From Sporosarcina sp. NCCP-2716 (GTDB taxonomy: Bacteria > Bacillota > Bacilli > Bacillales_A > Planococcaceae), in assembly GCF_023707985.1 (NCBI RefSeq), contig NZ_BRCF01000007.1, positions 1-64,000 of the forward strand: DNA of 64,000 nt, written 5' to 3'. Positions 25,912 to 35,727 of this stretch are shown piece by piece; the stretch's first letter is position 1; each line of letters begins with the position of its first letter. The notes under the pieces are model-generated. The model searched no databases. It was not told the DNA's origin and saw only the letters and a program-made list of their open reading frames with translations. Both the position numbers and the translations under genes were made by a program.

Positions 25912-27288
25912 ATGGATCAGGTTCAAAACTTTTTAGGGAAAATGAGTGACTTCATCTGGGGGCCGCCATTGCTCGTTCTGCTTGTCGGCACAGGGATCTT
26001 CTTGACTTTCCGTCTTACTTTCATTCAACTCAGGCTGCTGCCGTACTCGCTTAAACAGGTATTCTCAAGGAATCACGATAAAAAGGCGGACGGGGATATC
26101 ACCCAGTTCCAGGCACTGATGACCGCCATGGCGGCCACTGTCGGCGTCGGGAATATTGTAGGGGTTGCCAGTGCCGTCGCAACAGGCGGACCGGGTGCGA
26201 TCTTCTGGATGTGGATCGCCGGGCTGTTCGGCATGGCGACGAAATACGGGGAAGCCATCCTCGCTGTCAAATACCGCGTCAAGGATGCGAACGGTCAAAT
26301 GGCCGGCGGTCCGATGTACTATTTGGAACACGGGCTAAAACAGAAGTGGCTCGGCGTCCTGTTCGCCATATTCGGTGCATTCGCTGCATTCGGGATCGGT
26401 AACGGCACACAATCCAAAGCTGTCGCGGATGCCATGAATAACGCGTTTAACGTACCATTCTGGGTGACAGGTATCGCACTTGTGATCTTCGGCGCCCTCG
26501 TCATCCTCGGCGGCATCAAGTCAATCGGGCGCGTTACGGCGTTCTTCGTCCCGATCATGGCCCTATTCTATTTCATCGCAGGTGCAATCATCATCGTCAT
26601 GAACTTCAACTTGGTGCCTGCAGCATTCGGCCTCATCTTCAGTGATGCATTCTCCGGCCAGGCGCTTGCAGGCGGCGCAATCGGAACGGTCATCCGTTTC
26701 GGAGTAGCCCGCGGGTTGTTCTCGAACGAAGCGGGCCTTGGTTCCGCACCGATTGCAGCGGCTGCAGCCCGTACTGACATGCCGGGTCGTCAGGCGCTGA
26801 TCTCGATGACACAAGTCCTGTTCGATACATTGATCATCTGTTCCATTACAGGCGTCACGATCGTCATGTCCGGCCAGTGGGATAAAGGGATCGACAAAGG
26901 AGCGCTGACGGGCGTAGCATTCGGCGAGTTCCTCGGTAGCGCCGGGCCATACATCGTAACGATCGGCCTGATATTCTTCGCAACATCCACGATTCTCGGC
27001 TGGAGTTATTATGGCGAGAAGTGTTTCCAGTATCTGTTCCCGAATCCGAAAGCCGTTTTCGGATACCGCATCATTTTCGTCCTTTTCATCTTCGTCGGTG
27101 CGACTGCTACACTCGATGTCGTCTGGTCGCTCGCTGATGTCCTGAACGGACTCATGGCGATCCCGAACCTGATCGGGCTGCTTGGCCTGTCGGGTGTGAT
27201 CGTCTATGAAACGAAACGGTTCCAGGCAAAGATCCAGGAAGAGAAGCAGCTGAAGGCAGGTCTGAAGGTTGACACGAAACCGGAATAA
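25912..27288 (+). CDS. Alanine/glycine:cation symporter (AGCS family)
   Basis: A 458-residue sodium:amino-acid symporter with about eleven helices. Family motifs: GNIVGVASAVATGGPGA, the WMWIAGLFGMATKYGE block, and NEAGLGSAPIAAAAA. Substrate likely alanine, glycine or glutamine (AlsT-like). Start set at ATG 25912, preceded by AAGGGGG; the frame extends 26 codons upstream without support. The 240-nt region before it is divergent with ytxH; a possible TTGACG (25765-25770) has no good -10. Confidence 0.88.
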   Translation: MDQVQNFLGKMSDFIWGPPLLVLLVGTGIFLTFRLTFIQLRLLPYSLKQVFSRNHDKKADGDITQFQALMTAMAATVGVGNIVGVASAVATGGPGAIFWMWIAGLFGMATKYGEAILAVKYRVKDANGQMAGGPMYYLEHGLKQKWLGVLFAIFGAFAAFGIGNGTQSKAVADAMNNAFNVPFWVTGIALVIFGALVILGGIKSIGRVTAFFVPIMALFYFIAGAIIIVMNFNLVPAAFGLIFSDAFSGQALAGGAIGTVIRFGVARGLFSNEAGLGSAPIAAAAARTDMPGRQALISMTQVLFDTLIICSITGVTIVMSGQWDKGIDKGALTGVAFGEFLGSAGPYIVTIGLIFFATSTILGWSYYGEKCFQYLFPNPKAVFGYRIIFVLFIFVGATATLDVVWSLADVLNGLMAIPNLIGLLGLSGVIVYETKRFQAKIQEEKQLKAGLKVDTKPE

Positions 27289-27329
27289 TGGAATGATGGG
27301 TTCCATAGAAAGCGAAAGGCGGAAACTCT

Positions 27330-27551
27330 ATGGATTTAACACAGCCCACTCCTGAAAACGTCTCGTACATGATCGAACAGATCAAGGAAAAACTGCGCAT
27401 GGTGAACGTCGATGCCATGAAAGCGGAAAACTTCAGCACGTCACAATACGAAGACCTGCGCTACATTTACGACATGGTGATGAAACGGGAAACGATCACG
27501 CCGAACGAAATGCAGGCGATCGTGACTGAACTCGGTTCTATGCGCAGCTGA
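27330..27551 (+). CDS. yfkK: UPF0435 (DUF1128, YfkK) protein
   Basis: A 73-residue soluble helical protein. The sequence block [20 protein letters not shown] and the ending [10 protein letters not shown] are the hallmark of the UPF0435/DUF1128 family of Bacilli; function unknown. Start ATG 27330 with AAAGGCGG seven nt upstream; 41 nt after the symporter, so possibly co-transcribed. Confidence 0.82.
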   Translation: MDLTQPTPENVSYMIEQIKEKLRMVNVDAMKAENFSTSQYEDLRYIYDMVMKRETITPNEMQAIVTELGSMRS

Positions 27552-27564
27552 TTATCTACAAACC

Positions 27565-27620
27565 AAAAAAGGACTGTCCGGACAGCCAGCAGATGCTGGA
27601 AGCCGTGACAGTCCTTTTTT
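27565..27620. terminator. bidirectional terminator between yfkK and motB
   Basis: AAAAAAGGACTGTC and GACAGTCCTTTTTT enclose a secondary small hairpin (CCAGCAGATGCTGG). Confidence 0.9.
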
Positions 27621-27627
27621 CAGCTGT

Positions 27628-28398
27628 TCACTCGTTCGGTGTTTCGTAGGCGGTGCCGTCCTTCAGCACGAGCGGCTGGATCAGCACTTCAACCCGTCTG
27701 TTTTTCGCACGGCCTTCTTCCGTGTCATTCGGTGCGATCGGCCGGAATTCCCCGTACCCTTTCGCGCTGAACACCATCGGATCGATCTTATTGTTCTCGG
27801 CGATGATTGTCAGGAAGTTCACGGCCCGCATGACGCTCAGTTCCCAGTTCGACTTATATTTCCCGTTCCTCATCGGTACGTTATCCGTATGACCGGTGAT
27901 GACGATCTGACGCGGTTTCTCGAAAACGAGCAGTTTTCCGATATCCGTGGCGATCGAACGGTACTGAACATCGATCTCCGAGCGGCCCGGTCCGAACAGC
28001 ACGCTGTCCCGGATAGTGACCAGCAGGCCCTCTTCCGTCATCTTCGTATCGAACTGCCCTTCTAGTTTGTTCTCTGCAATGTAGTCTTCCAGGTTCTCCT
28101 GGATCTCACTCAGCGTACGCTGATCCTCCACGTAGGACGAATTCTCATTCTCCTCGCCTGCATCATCTTGCGGAAACGGTACTGCTGTTGGCGATGAGTT
28201 TTGCATTACACCTGTCCCGCCGTCGAAAATCTCACTGAAAACGGAGGACAGCTGGCTGAGCTTCGCTTCGTCGATGGAGCTCGATGCGAACAGGACGATG
28301 AACAGTGCAAGCAGGAGCGTCAGCAGATCCGAATACGGCAGGAGCCAGGACTCGTCCACATGATGCTCCTCTTTCTTGCGTTTACGCTTCTTTGGCAA
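27628..28398 (-). CDS. motB: Flagellar motor stator protein MotB
   Basis: A 256-residue stator subunit: basic N-terminus, a single membrane helix with the proton-carrying Asp24 in PYSDLLTLLLALF, a plug/linker region, and a C-terminal OmpA-like peptidoglycan-binding domain with TGHTDNVP and the WELSVMRAVNFL block. TTG start at 28398 (GGAGGCGGGGG upstream), inside the last codons of motA (17-nt overlap). The Asp position matches the H+-type MotB of B. subtilis rather than MotS. Confidence 0.92.
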   Translation of the reverse strand: MPKKRKRKKEEHHVDESWLLPYSDLLTLLLALFIVLFASSSIDEAKLSQLSSVFSEIFDGGTGVMQNSSPTAVPFPQDDAGEENENSSYVEDQRTLSEIQENLEDYIAENKLEGQFDTKMTEEGLLVTIRDSVLFGPGRSEIDVQYRSIATDIGKLLVFEKPRQIVITGHTDNVPMRNGKYKSNWELSVMRAVNFLTIIAENNKIDPMVFSAKGYGEFRPIAPNDTEEGRAKNRRVEVLIQPLVLKDGTAYETPNE

Positions 28399-29197
28399 CT
28401 TCCCCCGCCTCCTTGCCTTTCGGGTCTTCGTTTGCTAGTTTGCGGCGCTCCTCCATGGAAAGGTAGGAGGACAGTTTCTGTTCGATGACTCGCGGTGCTT
28501 CCCCTTCGAGTACGGACAGGATACCCTCGATCATCATGTTTTTCTGACGGACTTCTTCAGCTGACTTCCGTTTCAGCTTGTTTGCGAATGGGTGCCACAG
28601 GACATACCCCGTAAAGATCCCGAGCAGGGTTGCGATGAATGCCGCGGAAATCGCGTGGCCGAGCTTTTCGATATCGTTCATGTCGCCGAGCGCGGCGATC
28701 AGTCCGATTACCGCACCGAGCACACCGAGAGTCGGAGCGTAGGTGCCCGCCTGGGAAAAGATCAGGGATCCTGCTGAGTGCCGGTCAGCCATGGCGTCGA
28801 CTTCCTCACCGAGCACGTCACGGATGTATTCCGCATTCTGGCCGTCGATGGCAAGTCCGAGCCCGTTCTTCAGGAATGGATCTTCGATCGAGTCGGTCTG
28901 CGCTTCCAATGAAAGCAGCCCTTCCCTTCTCGCGATATCCGCCCATGAAGAGAACATGCGAATGATATTTGCATCGGACGACAGCTTCTGTTCCTTGAAG
29001 ATGACGCCGAATAATTTAGGCACGCGCTTGATTTCGCTCATCGGAAACGCAATGACGACCGAAGCGATGGTTCCGAAAATAATGATCAGGATCGCTGCAG
29101 GGTTGATCAGGCTGGAAAGCGCTGCACCTTTCAAGAACATCCCTACGCCTAGCGCTGCAACCCCGATGATTAACCCGAACACTGTTGATAAATCCAT
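28382..29197 (-). CDS. motA: Flagellar motor stator protein MotA
   Basis: A 271-residue four-helix stator subunit. Conserved AGTYAPTLGVLGAVIGLIAAL with the essential Pro residues, the cytoplasmic charged loop, and GYVLWHPFANKLKRKS near the end closely resemble B. subtilis MotA (proton type). GGAGG before ATG 29197. The operon has a sigma-D-like promoter, so expression should follow the flagellar regulon; no other flagellar gene is in the window. Confidence 0.94.
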   Translation of the reverse strand: MDLSTVFGLIIGVAALGVGMFLKGAALSSLINPAAILIIIFGTIASVVIAFPMSEIKRVPKLFGVIFKEQKLSSDANIIRMFSSWADIARREGLLSLEAQTDSIEDPFLKNGLGLAIDGQNAEYIRDVLGEEVDAMADRHSAGSLIFSQAGTYAPTLGVLGAVIGLIAALGDMNDIEKLGHAISAAFIATLLGIFTGYVLWHPFANKLKRKSAEEVRQKNMMIEGILSVLEGEAPRVIEQKLSSYLSMEERRKLANEDPKGKEAGEVAKEA

Positions 29198-29230
29198 GCG
29201 AAGACCTCCATGTCTTTCATACTGCTTATT

Positions 29231-29257
29231 ATTTCGTCAAAAGATGACCGTTCTTTA
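29231..29257 (-). promoter_or_regulatory. sigma-D-type promoter of motAB
   Basis: On the minus strand TAAA (29254-29257), exactly 15 nt, GACGAAAT (29231-29238), against TAAA-N15-GCCGATAT; six of eight -10 positions match. Confidence 0.72.
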
Positions 29258-29324
29258 GATAATCGGATGAGAAAACTCGACAATCTTCCGGGAAACCGAT
29301 GGAAGCGATATCAAATCTTTCTTT

Positions 29325-29354
29325 TTGCACTTTTCGGATCACTATTGGTACTAT
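29325..29354 (+). promoter_or_regulatory. promoter of the M29 aminopeptidase
   Basis: TTGCAC (29325-29330), 18 nt, TACTAT (29349-29354) with a TGG extension. Confidence 0.5.
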
Positions 29355-29385
29355 ATATGTAGACAGTGAAAGGGGATTATCGAGA

Positions 29386-30618
29386 GTGAAAACATTTGAA
29401 CAGCAATTGCAGAATTACGCAGACCTCGCCGTGAAAGTCGGTGTCAACATCCAGCCTGACCAAAAATTGTTCATCAGCGCATCGACGGACACTGTGGAAT
29501 TCGTCCGTATCATCGTTGAAAAAGCATACGCAGCAGGTGCACGACAAGTATTCGTCGACTGGAGCGATGATGTCGTCTCCCGCATTCGTTACGAGCAGGC
29601 GCCGGCCGATTCGTTCGCGGAGTTCCCATCCTGGAAAGCCGACGAACGCATTCAGCTCGGTGAACAGGGTGCTGCCTTCATGAGCATCGTGTCACAGAGC
29701 CCGGATCTTTTCAAGAATGTCGATCCAACGCGCATCCGCGATGCCCAAAAAGCGAGCGGACAGGCGCTGGACAAGTTCCGTCAAATGATGCAGGCGGACA
29801 AATTCAGCTGGACCGTCATCGCAGCGCCTTCGAACGACTGGGCTGCCCTCGTCTTCCCGGATCTGCCGGAAGCCGAACAGGTGCCCGCACTCTGGGACGC
29901 AATCTTCAAAGCAGTGCGCGCTGACAAAGAGGACCCGGTGGAAGAGTGGAAGCGCCATGACAGCACGCTGCACGAAAAAGTCGACTATCTGAATGGCAAG
30001 CACTATAAGAAACTGCATTACACAGCACCTGGAACGGATCTCACTATCGAGCTCCCGGAAAAACATACATGGTGCGGAGCCGGCAGCGTCAACGTCGACA
30101 ATGCAGTCTTCATGGCGAACATGCCGACAGAGGAAGTCTTTACGGCACCTTTGAAAACGGGCGTCAACGGATACGTTTCCAGTACGAAACCGCTCAGCTA
30201 TGGCGGGACGATCATCGATGACTTCAAGATCACTTTCAAAGACGGCAAGATCACCGAAGTGACTGCCGGTAAAGGACAGGACATCCTGGAAAATCTGATC
30301 GAAGCAGACGAAGGCGCCAAATACCTCGGCGAAGTTGCCCTCGTTCCGCATGAGTCCCCTATTTCTGCATCCGGCCTGCTTTTCTATAACACGCTGTTCG
30401 ACGAAAACGCCTCCAACCACTTGGCGATCGGCAGTGCCTACGCTTTCAACCTGACAGGCGGCAAGGAGATGGACCGCCAACAGCTGGAGGAGAACGGATT
30501 GAACCAGAGTATCACCCACGTCGACTTCATGGTCGGATCGGGCGAAATGGATATCGACGGCATCCTGGAAGACGGAACGGCAGAACCTGTCTTCCGCAGC
30601 GGAACTTGGGCATTTTGA
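29386..30618 (+). CDS. M29-family (thermophilic/AmpS-type) aminopeptidase
   Basis: A 410-residue leucyl-type metallo-aminopeptidase. Metal ligands of family M29 are visible: Glu in NMPTEEVFTAP, Glu and His in GEVALVPHESP, Tyr/His region FYNTLFDENASNHLA and the His-x-Asp of ITHVDFMVGS. Length equals AmpS/PepS. Start set at GTG 29386 with AAAGGGGA upstream; the 29-codon upstream extension covers the promoter. Confidence 0.9.
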   Translation: MKTFEQQLQNYADLAVKVGVNIQPDQKLFISASTDTVEFVRIIVEKAYAAGARQVFVDWSDDVVSRIRYEQAPADSFAEFPSWKADERIQLGEQGAAFMSIVSQSPDLFKNVDPTRIRDAQKASGQALDKFRQMMQADKFSWTVIAAPSNDWAALVFPDLPEAEQVPALWDAIFKAVRADKEDPVEEWKRHDSTLHEKVDYLNGKHYKKLHYTAPGTDLTIELPEKHTWCGAGSVNVDNAVFMANMPTEEVFTAPLKTGVNGYVSSTKPLSYGGTIIDDFKITFKDGKITEVTAGKGQDILENLIEADEGAKYLGEVALVPHESPISASGLLFYNTLFDENASNHLAIGSAYAFNLTGGKEMDRQQLEENGLNQSITHVDFMVGSGEMDIDGILEDGTAEPVFRSGTWAF

Positions 30619-30648
30619 TTGCGAATCCATAATTAGTTCGGAAACCTC

Positions 30649-30677
30649 TTAAAGTTTTTGTGAAAGTGCGGTATACT
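30649..30677 (+). promoter_or_regulatory. promoter of the small membrane protein gene
   Basis: TTAAAG (30649-30654), 17 nt, TATACT (30672-30677). Confidence 0.65.
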
Positions 30678-30718
30678 GGTAACAGTCACTGACTATTAAC
30701 TTAGAGAGGAGACTCATT

Positions 30719-30868
30719 ATGGGCTTGCTTATCGTTACAGTCATCGGATTCATGATCGTATTCGGCATGGCTGCAATGTTCATGATTCACTACATGAATG
30801 ATTCTCTAGTATCGCACGACTCAGAAACCATTGACCCGAAACCGGACGTACTGACGGAACGGTCTTGA
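30719..30868 (+). CDS. Small single-helix membrane protein, 49 aa
   Basis: Unrecognised 49-residue protein: one hydrophobic helix (about 3-25), then a short polar tail with DPKPD. AGAGGAG lies eight nt before ATG, and promoter and terminator are both clear, so it is very likely expressed. The layout recalls the YtzI-type small membrane proteins of Bacillus (hydrophobic helix, then a DP-containing tail), but identity is not established. Confidence 0.65.
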   Translation: MGLLIVTVIGFMIVFGMAAMFMIHYMNDSLVSHDSETIDPKPDVLTERS

Positions 30869-30890
30869 GAGTCTGTGCACCATAGGAAAT

Positions 30891-30923
30891 GAAAAGGGCA
30901 GCCGATCGGCGCCCTTTTTCTCT
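30891..30923 (+). terminator. terminator of the small membrane protein gene
   Basis: GAAAAGGGC and GCCCTTTTTC with an inner GCC/GGC pair and T run. Confidence 0.8.
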
Positions 30924-30952
30924 CTACATACTTATATCTGGAGGCGTTATCT

Positions 30953-31537
30953 ATGACCAACCTTTCTGCCATAATGGAACATAATGAAAAATTCGTGGAA
31001 AAGCACGAATACGAAAAATATGCCACCACCAAGTTCCCGAACAAACGGATCGTCATCTTGACGTGCATGGATACCCGCCTTATCGAACTTCTTCCGAAGG
31101 CGATGAACTTGAAAAACGGTGACGCGAAAATCGTCAAAAGCGCAGGAGCCCTTGTCGCCCATCCGTTCGGCAGTATTATGCGGAGTCTCCTGATCGCCAT
31201 CTACGAACTCCAGGCGGACGAAGTGTACATCATCGGCCATTATGACTGCGGAATGAGTTCCATCAACACGGACATCATCATCGACAAGATGGTCAGCAGA
31301 GGGATCGACCGGGAACTGTTCAGCACATTGACACATGCAGGCGTCGACCTCGAAGGATGGCTCCACGGCTTCGAAGACGTGACGGAAAGCGTCAGACAGA
31401 GTGCAGACGCAGTACGGAACCATCCTCTTATGGACAAGAAAGTACCTGTCCACGGCCTCGTCATTGATCCGAAGACCGGCAAGTTGGATGTAATAGAAGA
31501 CGGCTATGAAAAATTGGCCGCACAGGGAAATGAATAA
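30953..31537 (+). CDS. Beta-class carbonic anhydrase
   Basis: A 194-residue cytoplasmic zinc enzyme interconverting CO2 and bicarbonate. Zinc ligands Cys38, His96 and Cys99 (CMDTR and GHYDCG) with the Asp40-Arg42 dyad are all present. The compact form resembles B. subtilis YtiB. GGAGGCG before ATG 30953. Confidence 0.9.
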   Translation: MTNLSAIMEHNEKFVEKHEYEKYATTKFPNKRIVILTCMDTRLIELLPKAMNLKNGDAKIVKSAGALVAHPFGSIMRSLLIAIYELQADEVYIIGHYDCGMSSINTDIIIDKMVSRGIDRELFSTLTHAGVDLEGWLHGFEDVTESVRQSADAVRNHPLMDKKVPVHGLVIDPKTGKLDVIEDGYEKLAAQGNE

Positions 31538-31562
31538 TCGGGTTATTTCCCGGGAAATAGAC

Positions 31563-31608
31563 AAAAAACGCATTTTGCGCGCTCCATGAGCCGACAAAAT
31601 GCGTTTTT
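31563..31608. terminator. terminator after carbonic anhydrase
   Basis: AAAAAACGCATTTTG and CAAAATGCGTTTTT enclose 17 nt; usable by both convergent genes. Confidence 0.88.
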
Positions 31609-31666
31609 ACGTATGGAACAATATCCGGAAACGGCTCTTCAGGAACCGCCACACGGTCTTGCCCTT

Positions 31667-32212
31667 TCAATAATCGTCTTCCAGCTGCGCATACATGAAA
31701 TGGTCTTCCCATACCCCATTGATATACAGCAGTTTGCGGTGCAGACCTTCGCGCAGGTAGTCCGCTTTTTCGAGCACCCGGATCGATGCTGTATTCCGCG
31801 GGGAGACGTAAGCTTCCACACGGTGAAGTCCTGCCGTCTCGAACGCAAATGCGGTAATGAGCGCAAGCGCCTCTGTCCCGATTCCCCTGCCGGCGGAGGC
31901 ATGATCGATGGAATAGCCGACAAAACCGCTTGAAAACGGCAGCCGCTTAATGCTGTAGAGGGAGATCTGTCCGACGATCCGGCTCGTTTCACTGTCGAAT
32001 ATCCCGAAATTGTACTCACGGCGATCCCTCATCTGGTAGAGCGATTCCCGGATTTTCTCCCGCTGCATCCCGACTGTGTAGTAGCTCGCATCATGGCGCG
32101 GCTCGAACACGGTCCAGTATTCCTTGTTCCGCACGACCATTTCCGTGAAAACGGCTGCATCCTCCTCTGTCAGGATGCGTAAATAACAATTCTTCCCTTC
32201 AAGCATGATCAC
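31667..32212 (-). CDS. GNAT-family N-acetyltransferase (RimJ/RimL-like)
   Basis: A 181-residue acetyltransferase that would move an acetyl group from acetyl-CoA to an amine, perhaps a protein N-terminus. Acetyl-CoA motif A is GRGIGTEAL and the C-terminal motif B reads ENAT-like PRNTASIRVLEKADYLREG. Start uncertain: GTG 32212 lies eight nt after AGGGGTGG; ATG 32206 is the alternative. The frame continues upstream without a site. Confidence 0.78.
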   Translation of the reverse strand: MIMLEGKNCYLRILTEEDAAVFTEMVVRNKEYWTVFEPRHDASYYTVGMQREKIRESLYQMRDRREYNFGIFDSETSRIVGQISLYSIKRLPFSSGFVGYSIDHASAGRGIGTEALALITAFAFETAGLHRVEAYVSPRNTASIRVLEKADYLREGLHRKLLYINGVWEDHFMYAQLEDDY

Positions 32213-32418
32213 AATGAAGTCCACCCCTCGTACGTGCCTGCTGCCGTCATACGTCCGGCTGACAGCCAATAACCTGCATTTTCGTATAGTATACCATGTT
32301 CTTTCTGCAGACTCCTCACCCGTTTCCTGCTTTCTCGTCAAAAATTGTAAAGAAAACTTCATAATTCCTTTCTCAGGTTCCTGTCCAACCTAGTATACTG
32401 AGTGAAGGAGGATGTTTC

Positions 32419-33153
32419 ATGAAAAAAATGATCTCTTTTCTTTTTTTACTTTTGCTCGCCGGATCACTCGTTGTCGCGAATGTGATCCCGCTGAATGGTC
32501 TGACAACAATCAGTATTGCCCATAAACTTCCGATTCTTCTGCTGCCTGCCGATTATGTGTTCCTTGTCCGCCCCGTGCTGCTAGTCGTGCTCTTCTGCTG
32601 GATTGTCAAGATGCGGCCTTCCTCCCCTGTCTCGCCGAAGCGCACGCTGCTGTTCTCAGCTGCCTGTGCGGCGAATGCGGGGTGGTATCCGCTCTGGCAT
32701 TTCGGCTTCTTCGGAACGGCGTTCGCCGTCAATGCCGCGACTGCCCTTGCACTGTATGTGCTCTACCGTACCTATCCGGCGAAAGAGAATGCATGGTATG
32801 GACGGGTTCCCATTTCCCTGTTCCTCGCCTGGACACTCATCGACCTCGTGCTGAATGCGAATTACCTGCTTGTATTCGACGACTGGAGCCGTCTCGGAAT
32901 CAGCACGGTGCTGTGGACGATCCTCAACTTGACGGTGCTCACAGCGGTCGCCCTGCACTTCAGCTATCATCACCAAGACGGCGTCATCACCGCGGTCTGC
33001 CTATGGGTATTCGCCGGCATCATCGTGAACGTACGGACAGAGGAACTGTTCGTGACGCTTTCCACCTTATTCCTCATGGGGCTGATGAGTTGGGGGTATT
33101 GGTTCTTCTCTGCGCCGAGAGTCCAGCCGATTCCGGAAGAAACTCCGTTCTAG
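32419..33153 (+). CDS. TspO/MBR-related membrane protein
   Basis: A 244-residue protein with seven hydrophobic segments. The opening VVANVIPLNGLTTISIAHKL, the WYPLWHFGF block and the W/N-rich helix FLAWTLIDLVLNANYLL recall the long tryptophan-rich sensory (TspO/MBR) proteins of Bacilli, which bind porphyrins or act in stress signalling in relatives. Similarity is judged by eye and partial. AAGGAGG before ATG 32419. Confidence 0.55.
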   Translation: MKKMISFLFLLLLAGSLVVANVIPLNGLTTISIAHKLPILLLPADYVFLVRPVLLVVLFCWIVKMRPSSPVSPKRTLLFSAACAANAGWYPLWHFGFFGTAFAVNAATALALYVLYRTYPAKENAWYGRVPISLFLAWTLIDLVLNANYLLVFDDWSRLGISTVLWTILNLTVLTAVALHFSYHHQDGVITAVCLWVFAGIIVNVRTEELFVTLSTLFLMGLMSWGYWFFSAPRVQPIPEETPF

Positions 33154-33178
33154 CATGATGCTGGGACGGAGTTTTCTT
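33141..33178 (+). terminator. terminator overlapping the end of the TspO-like gene
   Basis: AACTCCGT (in the last codons) and ACGGAGTT followed by TTCTTATTT. Confidence 0.75.
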
Positions 33179-33264
33179 ATTTCCGGTACTTTCGCGTACT
33201 TTTTCCATCTCCGTTGACCATACTGAGGGGACACTGCCAAGAAGCGAAAGGAGATCCCCTGACC

Positions 33265-33633
33265 ATGACGCCTGCTAAAGCCTTTTCATCCCTCGGTTAC
33301 TTCAGTATATTCTTTGCTCCGCTGCTTGTTCCGCTGATCGTCTGGTTTGCTGTTGAAGACCGGGACGTGAAACGGCATGCAAAACGCGCATTCGTCTCAC
33401 ACCTGATTCCCGCGCTGCTGGTAGCAGCTGCTTCTCTGTTTTCCTTTTTCCGGCTTATATCTATGAAAACCCGAACGGAACAGTTCCTCACCAATCCAGC
33501 GGAAGCCCGTATTCCTGAGACATTCGGCTATATGGGTGCTGCTCCGCTGCTGATCATGCTGCTGTACAGCTTCCTCTTTCTCATGGTCGTCATCTGGAAT
33601 GTTGTCCAAGGGATCAAAGTGTTCCGTATCTGA
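33265..33633 (+). CDS. DUF4870-type small membrane protein
   Basis: A 122-residue protein with three to four helices. The pattern LGYFSIFFAPLLVPLIVW, then DVKRHAKRAFVSHLIP, matches DUF4870 membrane proteins of unknown function. AAAGGAG lies 11 nt before ATG 33265. Confidence 0.68.
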   Translation: MTPAKAFSSLGYFSIFFAPLLVPLIVWFAVEDRDVKRHAKRAFVSHLIPALLVAAASLFSFFRLISMKTRTEQFLTNPAEARIPETFGYMGAAPLLIMLLYSFLFLMVVIWNVVQGIKVFRI

Positions 33634-33681
33634 TTGCGAAACAGCGTGTTCGAAGAGGCGTGCAAAGTTATGGTATAGTAG

Positions 33682-34464
<783 letters not shown>

Positions 34465-34469
34465 TCAAC

Positions 34470-34504
34470 AAAGCCCCGCACTCAACACGAGTGCGGGGCT
34501 TTTG
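34470..34504. terminator. bidirectional terminator between map and the helicase
   Basis: Perfect 14-bp stem AAAGCCCCGCACTC with 5-nt loop and TTTT. Confidence 0.92.
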
Positions 34505-34505
34505 T

Positions 34506-35669
34506 TCAGTTCTTCTTCTTTTTCGGCGGAGTCTTGGCCTGACTGCCCACTGTTTTGGAATTCCCTTCGACCAGCTTCCCGCCGTACCATACTTTCTGGA
34601 CCGGCTTATACCCTTTGGCAAGCTTCCGGTAATCCCGTTCTTCAGGATACGACAGCAGTGTCAGAACCTCTCCGTCGGCTCCAGCCCTTCCCGTCCTTCC
34701 GGAACGGTGGACATACTGTTCCGCCGTGTGCGGGACCGTCACATGGATGACGTGCGTCAGTCCTTCGATATCGAGACCGCGGGCGGCCAGATCTGTCGCG
34801 ATCAAGATCCGGATATCTCCTTTTCTGAACTTATCCAGCGTATCCTGGCGCTCGAACTTCGTCATATCCGAATAGAGGACGGCAATCGGCGCCCCTTCGT
34901 ACTGGAGTTTCATCTCCTTCATGCGCAGCTGGTCGACGTTGTTCATGAAGGCGAGTGCACGCAGCCCCTCCACGTGGGACAGCCCGCGCAGCAGATCTGT
35001 CTTATCCCGGGCCTCCGTCTTGACGAACGAATGCACGACTTCCCCGGTCGAAGGCATTTCAGACGCTGTCACTTTCAGCCGCAGCGGGTCTGTCATGAAA
35101 CGGCTTGCAACGTCTTCGATATCTTCCGTGATAGTGGCAGAGACAACTGCAACCTGACGCGCTTCGTTGGCGGCTTCAATCAGGCCTTTGACCATCACCC
35201 GGCTCTCCCGGGACAATAGCTGATCCCCTTCGTCGAGGATGATGTGCCGGACTTCCGACATCTTCAGCTTCTTATTCTTCACCAGTTCCACGAGCCGGCC
35301 GGGTGTCCCGACGGCGATGGTCGGCTTCTTTTTCAGTTTTTCGATCTGGCGCTGCATGTTTGCGCCGCCGATCAGCTGCGTGACCGATATCGGTGTGCCA
35401 GCGATCCACTCCCGTATGACGTTGACAATCTGCATCGCCAGTTCCTGGGACGGCGCCACGATGAGCGCCTGCGTCTGCTTTTTCGTGCCATCCGTCAATT
35501 CCAGCAGCGGCAGGACGTAGGCAAGCGTCTTTCCGGAGCCTGTCGGAGATTCCGCTACGATGTCCCGGCCGGCAAGCATTTCCGGGATCATCTGATCCTG
35601 GATCGGCATCGGTTCCTCAAATTTCCACTTCTCTTGAATAGTATGGTCGAACTTCTCTAAAAAGGACAT
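34506..35669 (-). CDS. yfmL: DEAD-box-family RNA helicase (YfmL-like) with DEGD motif II
   Basis: A 387-residue two-domain ATP-dependent RNA helicase: Q motif PMPIQDQ, Walker A SPTGSGKT (41-48), motif II ILDEGDQLL where the fourth residue set reads DEGD instead of DEAD, motif III SAT, and motif VI HRSGRTGRAG. A short Lys-rich tail ends the protein. Resembles YfmL, which acts in ribosome assembly and cold adaptation in B. subtilis. Start chosen at ATG 35669, six nt after GTGGGG. Confidence 0.87.
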   Translation of the reverse strand: MSFLEKFDHTIQEKWKFEEPMPIQDQMIPEMLAGRDIVAESPTGSGKTLAYVLPLLELTDGTKKQTQALIVAPSQELAMQIVNVIREWIAGTPISVTQLIGGANMQRQIEKLKKKPTIAVGTPGRLVELVKNKKLKMSEVRHIILDEGDQLLSRESRVMVKGLIEAANEARQVAVVSATITEDIEDVASRFMTDPLRLKVTASEMPSTGEVVHSFVKTEARDKTDLLRGLSHVEGLRALAFMNNVDQLRMKEMKLQYEGAPIAVLYSDMTKFERQDTLDKFRKGDIRILIATDLAARGLDIEGLTHVIHVTVPHTAEQYVHRSGRTGRAGADGEVLTLLSYPEERDYRKLAKGYKPVQKVWYGGKLVEGNSKTVGSQAKTPPKKKKN

Positions 35670-35727
35670 ATCCATCCCCACTTTCGCTCTCTTCCTCTCA
35701 GTTTACCACATGGAGCCGTCCGATTGT

